Shown here piece by piece: positions 21,944 to 26,375 of a stretch of DNA of 26,375 nucleotides. The first letter of the stretch is position 1; each line of letters starts with the position of its first letter. A program made the translations under genes and the position numbers. The notes beneath the pieces are model-generated. The model was given only the letters and a program-made list of their open reading frames with translations, ran no database searches and was not told where the DNA came from. Origin of the DNA: Scybalocola_A sp900557175 (GTDB lineage Bacteria; Bacillota; Clostridia; Lachnospirales; Lachnospiraceae); the NCBI GenBank assembly GCA_937890745.1, contig CALADH010000046.1, positions 1-26,375 on the forward strand, given 5' to 3'.

Positions 21944-23770
21944 ATGAATAATAAAAAACTGAATATATGGCCGCTGCTTTTGCTGTGTGTTGTCATTGCT
22001 GCAGTTGTTTCTGTACTGTCCAATTCGGTGAATTCGGATAATTACACATATTCGGCATTCTTGAAGGATTTAAACAGTGCAGAGACGACAGTGACAAGCG
22101 TAGTGATCGAGCAGAACATTGAAGTTCCGACAGGGCGCGTCCATCTTTATACAACAGACAGCACCGAGCGTGTGTTCAGTGCTGCAGATATTAATGAGGT
22201 GGCTTCAAAACTCACAGATGCGGGTATTCCGTACAGCTTCAGAGATATCAAGCGTCCGGGCTGGTTTGAGGAGAATGCGGCGACATTGATTATGTGCGGC
22301 GTAATGCTTGTATTTTTATTTTTCCTCATTTCGGCACAGGGCGCATCGGCCGGCGGCGGTGGCGGCGGTACAAAGATGATGAATTTCGGAAAGAGCCGCG
22401 CGCGTATGACCAATGCCGGAGATACGAAGGTGACATTTAAGGATGTGGCAGGGCTTCAGGAGGAAAAAGAGGAACTTGAGGAGATTGTTGATTTTCTTAA
22501 GGATCCGGGAAAGTACATGGAGCTTGGCGCAAGAATTCCAAAAGGTGTAATTTTAGTAGGCCCTCCGGGAACAGGTAAGACGCTTCTTGCAAAAGCAGTT
22601 GCCGGTGAAGCCGGTGTTCCGTTCTTTTCGATTTCAGGTTCTGACTTTGTTGAGATGTTTGTCGGCGTCGGTGCATCCCGTGTCCGGGATTTATTTGAAG
22701 ATGCCAAGAAAAATTCGCCTTGTATCGTTTTCATTGACGAGATTGACGCAGTTGCAAGACGGCGCGGTACCGGTATGGGCGGCGGCCACGATGAGCGTGA
22801 GCAGACATTAAACCAGCTTCTTGTGGAAATGGATGGCTTTGGCGCCAATAAGGGCATTATTGTCATGGCGGCGACAAACCGTGTGGATATTCTTGATCCG
22901 GCGATTTTAAGACCGGGCCGTTTTGACAGAAAGGTTGGCGTCGGACGTCCTGATGTGGAAGGACGCCGTCAGATTTTAAATATTCACGCAAAGGGCAAGC
23001 CGCTTGGCGATGATGTGGATTTGGCACAGATTGCTCAGACGACGGCAGGCTTTACAGGTGCGGATTTGGAAAATCTTATGAATGAATCGGCGATTTATGC
23101 GGCAAAGGAAAACCGCTCTTATATTACACAGGCGGATATCCGCAAATCCTTTGTTAAGGTCGGTATCGGCGCTGAGAAAAAGAGCCGTGTTATTTCTCAG
23201 AAAGAGAAGAAGCTGACTGCTTACCATGAAGCCGGACATGCTATTTTGTTCCATGTATTGCCTGATGTTGGGCCTGTATATTCTGTATCGATTATTCCGA
23301 CAGGTATGGGCGCCGGCGGTTATACAATGCCGCTTCCTGAGAAGGATGAGATGTATTTGACAAAGAGTAAGATGCTTCAGGATATTACAGTTGCTCTCGG
23401 CGGACGTGCGGCGGAGGAAATTATTTTCGGCGATGTGACGACAGGGGCTTCCAGTGATATTAAGTCTGCGACAAATACAGCAAGAGCGATGGTAACACAG
23501 TACGGTATGTCGGAGGAAATCGGGCTCTTAAATTACGGCAGTGATGATGACGAGGTATTTATTGGCCGTGACCTTGCTCACACAAGAGGTTACAGCGAGG
23601 ACAGAGCCAAAGCAATCGACAGTGAAATACGCCGTATTGTTGATGAGTGTCATGAAAAAGCACGGAAAATTCTTAATGAAAATATTGAAATTCTTCATAA
23701 ATGTGCAGACCTGCTGATTGAAAAGGAAAAAATCACAGGCGAAGAATTTAATGCACTGTTTGAAAATTAA
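21944..23770 (+). CDS. ftsH: ATP-dependent zinc metalloprotease FtsH
   Basis: The 608-residue membrane protease has two N-terminal transmembrane helices (about 7-26 and 108-128), a Gly-rich linker, an AAA+ domain with Walker A GPPGTGKT (206-213), Walker B CIVFIDEIDA and second region of homology ATNRVDILDPAILRPGRFDR, and the zinc protease motif HEAGH (428-432). It degrades misfolded membrane proteins and short-lived regulators as a hexamer. AAGGAGG precedes ATG at 21944. A terminator follows. Confidence 0.98.
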   Translation: MNNKKLNIWPLLLLCVVIAAVVSVLSNSVNSDNYTYSAFLKDLNSAETTVTSVVIEQNIEVPTGRVHLYTTDSTERVFSAADINEVASKLTDAGIPYSFRDIKRPGWFEENAATLIMCGVMLVFLFFLISAQGASAGGGGGGTKMMNFGKSRARMTNAGDTKVTFKDVAGLQEEKEELEEIVDFLKDPGKYMELGARIPKGVILVGPPGTGKTLLAKAVAGEAGVPFFSISGSDFVEMFVGVGASRVRDLFEDAKKNSPCIVFIDEIDAVARRRGTGMGGGHDEREQTLNQLLVEMDGFGANKGIIVMAATNRVDILDPAILRPGRFDRKVGVGRPDVEGRRQILNIHAKGKPLGDDVDLAQIAQTTAGFTGADLENLMNESAIYAAKENRSYITQADIRKSFVKVGIGAEKKSRVISQKEKKLTAYHEAGHAILFHVLPDVGPVYSVSIIPTGMGAGGYTMPLPEKDEMYLTKSKMLQDITVALGGRAAEEIIFGDVTTGASSDIKSATNTARAMVTQYGMSEEIGLLNYGSDDDEVFIGRDLAHTRGYSEDRAKAIDSEIRRIVDECHEKARKILNENIEILHKCADLLIEKEKITGEEFNALFEN

Positions 23771-23780
23771 TTAAAAATGG

Positions 23781-23830
23781 AAGACCTGTCTGTGAAAAAT
23801 GTATAAAAGCATGGACAGGTCTTGTTATTT
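23781..23830 (+). terminator. Terminator after ftsH
   Basis: AAGACCTGTC (23781-23790) pairs with GACAGGTCTT (23814-23823), extended by a few wobble pairs, with an AT-rich loop and a modest T-rich tail (GTTATTT). Confidence 0.75.
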
Positions 23831-23893
23831 CGTACAAAAATTATTTTGAAAAAAATAAAAAATTGTGAACACTTACTTTGAAAGTTATGGTAC

Positions 23894-23899
23894 TATAAT
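23894..23899 (+). promoter_or_regulatory. -10 element of a leader promoter (P1)
   Basis: A perfect TATAAT. The -35 is weak: TTACTT at 23873-23878 lies 15 bases upstream. Transcription would start near 23906, immediately before a run of nine C (23909-23917). Confidence 0.45.
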
Positions 23900-23905
23900 A
23901 ACCGT

Positions 23906-24005
23906 AAACCCCCCCCCAATACATTATATAGTTTTTTGTTACACCCCATAAGAAACAAAAAATACCTTCTCCAAAAAAGGACAGCGAACGGAAGCTGTCC
24001 TTTTT
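23906..24005 (+). ncRNA. Candidate short leader RNA upstream of the GH13 gene
   Basis: The segment between P1 and a strong terminator would give a transcript of about 100 bases with no credible coding frame. It starts with a C9 run and contains TTTTTTGTT / AACAAAAAA, able to form a 9-bp stem, followed by the terminator hairpin. It could be an independent small RNA or an attenuated leader of the downstream gene. No known riboswitch class is recognised. Confidence 0.35.
23974..24005 (+). terminator. Intrinsic terminator/attenuator in front of the GH13 gene
   Basis: AAAAAGGACAGC (23974-23985) pairs perfectly with GCTGTCCTTTTT (23994-24005) around an 8-base loop. It also works on the opposite strand because of the A-run. 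It lies 93 bases before the GH13 start. Confidence 0.9.
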
Positions 24006-24035
24006 CCTTTATAATAACATAGAATATAAAAAAGA

Positions 24036-24064
24036 TTGTAAAACAAAGCAATGTAGTATACAAT
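24036..24064 (+). promoter_or_regulatory. Sigma-A-type promoter for the GH13 gene (P2)
   Basis: TTGTAA (24036-24041) and TACAAT (24059-24064) are 17 bases apart, between the leader terminator and the ribosome binding site AAGGAG at 24086-24091. Confidence 0.6.
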
Positions 24065-24098
24065 ATTTTTAGGATGATGAGCAAAAGGAGTCGAAAAA

Positions 24099-26207
24099 AT
24101 GGACCTTAATTTGAAATTGACACCATCGGAAACGATGAATCTTTTTCATTTATATATTACAAAAATAAAGCCTGTTCTTATTGAGGATGCCTTATTTACG
24201 GACGGTACGCCGTTTTATCGCAAATACAGAAATTTCGGCGGCGGTCACGAGGTGCGTCTGCGTTTCAGAACAGCAAAAGATAATGTCGAAACTGTATTTG
24301 TTGTGACGGAAAAGGAAACATACAGGATGCGCCGTTACCAGTCGGACGGGATGTTTGATTATTATGAAATAAAAATGCCGTGTACGGAAGGCGAGCGTTA
24401 TTATTTTAAAATTACAGACGGCATAAAAACTGTTTTTTATAATAAGCGCGGTGTGATGCATGAGGTACAGGATTATTACAATTTTTGCTTTGTACCGGAT
24501 TTTACAACGCCGGACTGGGCAAAGGGTGCTGTATTTTATCAGATATTTACAGATCGTTTTTGCAATGGGAATAAAGACAATGATGTGCTTGACGGTGAAT
24601 ATGTTTATATTAACCAGAAGGTTGAGCAGGTCAAAGACTGGTCGTCTGTGCCTCAGACAATGGATGTGGCACGTTTTTACGGCGGCGATTTACAGGGCGT
24701 CATGTCAAAGCTCGACTATTTAAAAGGGCTTGGCGTTGATGTTATTTACCTGAACCCGATTTTTGTGTCGCCGTCAAATCATAAGTACGATATACAGGAT
24801 TATGATTATGTAGATCCGCATTTTGCAGTAATCCTCTATGACGATGGCGAATGCCTTAAGGAGTGGGAGCATGAAAATACAATGGCTTCAAAATATATCC
24901 GCCGCGTGACGGACAAGCGGAACCTTGAGGCGAGCAATGCTTATTTTGCAAAGCTGGTAGAAGAAATCCACAAGCGCGGTATGCGCGTTATTTTGGACGG
25001 TGTTTTTAACCATTGCGGTTCATTTAATAAGTGGCTTGACAAAGAGCGCATTTACGAAGCGCAGGACGGTTATGAGAAAGGCGCTTATATTAGTAAGGAC
25101 AGTCCGTATAACAGCTTTTTTAAATTCCGTGAAGGCTCAGGCTGGCCGTACAATAATGCTTATGACGGCTGGTGGGGACATGATACATTGCCAAAGCTTA
25201 ATTATGAGGGCTCAAAGCAGCTTGAGGATTACATTTTAAGAATTGCGAAAAAGTGGGTATCTCCGCCGTTTAATGCCGATGGATGGCGGCTTGATGTCGC
25301 TGCAGATCTTGGCTATTCTTCAGAGTATAATCACCAGTTTTGGAAACGCTTCAGAAATGCGGTGAAAAGTGTCCGGCCGGATGCGCTTATTCTTGCTGAG
25401 CATTACGGCGATCCGGCGCCGTGGCTTCAGGGCGATGAGTGGGATACGGTAATGAATTATGATGCATTTATGGAGCCGGTAACGTGGTTTCTGACCGGCC
25501 TTGAAAAGCACAGCGATGAGTTTCGGGGCGATCTTCTCGGCAATCACATAAGCTTCCGGGATGCGATGAGCCATCATATGTCCCGTTTTCATTATGAATC
25601 GCTTCACGTTGCAATGAATGAGTTGTCAAACCATGACCATTCCCGTTTTTTAACGCGGACAAACCGGCGCGTCGGACGTCTTGCGACAACAGAGGCCGGC
25701 GCTGCAGAAAAAAATGTCAATAAAGCAGTCATGCGCAGCGCCGTCATGATACAGATGACATGGCCGGGGGCGCCGACGATTTATTACGGCGATGAGGCCG
25801 GCGTGTGCGGCTTTACAGATCCTGACAGCCGCCGTACATATCCGTGGGGACATGAGGATATGGAGTTACTGCGTTTTCATCGCGATATGATACGCATCCA
25901 CAAAAGCAGCAATGTGTTTACGCATGGTTCATTTAAGTATTTGTACGGTGAACATGGCATAATAAGTTACGGACGTTTTGACGGTGAGCATCAGGCGGCT
26001 GTAGCAGTAAATAACAATGAGCATTGTGCGGCGGTGGCAGTACCGGTATGGATGCTCGGAGCGCCGGACAAGGCTGTATTTTGTGTTGCAATTAAAAGCG
26101 ACAGTAACGGTTATGTCTGTCCGCAAAATCGTGAGAAAATCATCGTGGAGGGTGGCAAAGTGACACTGACGATGCCGCCGCAGTCGGCAATGGTGCTTGT
26201 GCGGTGA
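24099..26207 (+). CDS. GH13 alpha-glycosidase, neopullulanase/cyclomaltodextrinase-like
   Basis: The 702-residue enzyme has an N-terminal beta-sandwich (about 1-130, CBM34-like), a GH13 catalytic barrel beginning at KGAVFYQIFTDRFCNGN, and a C-terminal beta domain. The four GH13 regions are present: VILDGVFNHCG (Asp300), GWRLDVAAD (nucleophile Asp399), ILAEHYGD (acid/base Glu434) and LSNHDHSR (Asp513). It would hydrolyse alpha-1,4 and perhaps alpha-1,6 bonds of maltodextrins, cyclodextrins or pullulan fragments. There is no signal peptide, so it acts in the cytoplasm on imported oligosaccharides. It stands alone, with no transporter or regulator gene beside it. AAGGAG lies 7 bases before ATG. 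Substrate preference cannot be set from sequence alone. Confidence 0.93.
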   Translation: MDLNLKLTPSETMNLFHLYITKIKPVLIEDALFTDGTPFYRKYRNFGGGHEVRLRFRTAKDNVETVFVVTEKETYRMRRYQSDGMFDYYEIKMPCTEGERYYFKITDGIKTVFYNKRGVMHEVQDYYNFCFVPDFTTPDWAKGAVFYQIFTDRFCNGNKDNDVLDGEYVYINQKVEQVKDWSSVPQTMDVARFYGGDLQGVMSKLDYLKGLGVDVIYLNPIFVSPSNHKYDIQDYDYVDPHFAVILYDDGECLKEWEHENTMASKYIRRVTDKRNLEASNAYFAKLVEEIHKRGMRVILDGVFNHCGSFNKWLDKERIYEAQDGYEKGAYISKDSPYNSFFKFREGSGWPYNNAYDGWWGHDTLPKLNYEGSKQLEDYILRIAKKWVSPPFNADGWRLDVAADLGYSSEYNHQFWKRFRNAVKSVRPDALILAEHYGDPAPWLQGDEWDTVMNYDAFMEPVTWFLTGLEKHSDEFRGDLLGNHISFRDAMSHHMSRFHYESLHVAMNELSNHDHSRFLTRTNRRVGRLATTEAGAAEKNVNKAVMRSAVMIQMTWPGAPTIYYGDEAGVCGFTDPDSRRTYPWGHEDMELLRFHRDMIRIHKSSNVFTHGSFKYLYGEHGIISYGRFDGEHQAAVAVNNNEHCAAVAVPVWMLGAPDKAVFCVAIKSDSNGYVCPQNREKIIVEGGKVTLTMPPQSAMVLVR

Positions 26208-26220
26208 GAAATGTAGGGGT

Positions 26221-26302
26221 GTAAGTATGTTGCAAAATACTTACGACACACGCTGTAAGGACGATGCAACAGTTTTGCGATACGCTGCGTTGCCTATGAA
26301 GT
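26221..26302 (+). repeat. Dispersed repeat, copy 2
   Basis: This is the inverted counterpart of 1-82 (77 of 82 bases identical). Its outer 24 bases form a perfect hairpin, GTAAGTAT-8-ATACTTAC (26221-26244), which could also serve as a transcript end for the GH13 gene 13 bases upstream. An ATG at 26227 opens a 36-codon frame ending at 26337, preceded by AGGGGTG. Confidence 0.9.
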
Positions 26303-26375
26303 CCGCGCGCTTATTGTCGTCAGTCGCGCAAATATGAAACATACGCGCTTTATGCCGACGCTAGCGCAGACTTCA
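26295..26375. repeat. Imperfect inverted repeat at the right edge
   Basis: TGAAGTCCGCGC from 26297 pairs with GCGCAGACTTCA at the very end of the window (26364-26375), with one mismatch. The last bases, ACTTCA, restart the sequence found at window position 1 (ACTTCGTAGG) and inside copy 2. The full element is probably a larger palindrome whose second arm lies beyond the edge. Confidence 0.6.

Noticed and set aside
23893..24084. 63-residue minus-strand open frame with a hydrophobic N-terminus upstream of the GH13 gene
   Set aside because: It crosses the terminator and the poly-C run, ends in residues read from the homopolymer, and lacks a ribosome binding site; the composition follows from AT-rich DNA.
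1..26375. Terminal repeats as ends of a phage, plasmid or integrative element
   Set aside because: The repeats are inverted, no integrase, transposase, replication or structural genes are present, and the content is core chromosomal sporulation and division genes.

Overview
The window looks like a chromosomal stretch of a spore-forming member of the Clostridia, most likely a Lachnospiraceae species. The evidence is the pairing of a clostridial SipL homologue with spoIIR, spoIIE, yabP, yabQ and a gerA-type operon, AGGAGG ribosome binding sites, frequent GTG/TTG starts, and moderate G+C with an AT-rich left end. Both ends of the window are the same 82-bp repeat in opposite orientation. The window is probably therefore a natural contig that stops at a dispersed repeat.

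Left, accessory part (1-6.9 kb): a 5'-truncated remnant of a secreted-protein gene on the minus strand, then a plus-strand set. This comprises an ECF sigma factor with its membrane anti-sigma, a small secreted protein, a lipoprotein, two ABC-2 type permeases, an ABC ATPase and a DUF5028-like membrane-anchored protein. The layout recalls envelope-stress or peptide export/immunity modules, but no substrate can be read from the sequence. A PrcB-like lipoprotein follows.

Middle (7-15 kb): sipL (spore envelope assembly), ispE (isoprenoid synthesis), a FadR-type GntR regulator, a three-gene gerA-type operon whose C subunit is about half length, spoIIR (forespore signal for pro-sigma-E processing) and mazG.

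Right (15-24 kb): hup-rqcP-yabP-yabQ-divIC-tRNA(Met)-spoIIE-tilS-hpt-ftsH. This is essentially the order seen in Bacillus subtilis (yabN-yabO-yabP-yabQ-divIC...tRNA-spoIIE...tilS-hprT-ftsH), with hup and a hairpin-rich repeat island placed between mazG and rqcP. The spoIIE promoter has 21-bp -35/-10 spacing and Spo0A-box-like sites, as in known Spo0A-activated promoters. The last gene is a cytoplasmic GH13 neopullulanase-like enzyme. It lies behind a leader with its own promoter, a run of nine C and an intrinsic terminator, followed by a second promoter.

Most of the window is core sporulation, division and housekeeping. The less ordinary parts are the end repeats, the ECF/secreted-protein/ABC module, the 15.4-15.7 kb hairpin island, the shortened GerC and the GH13 leader.
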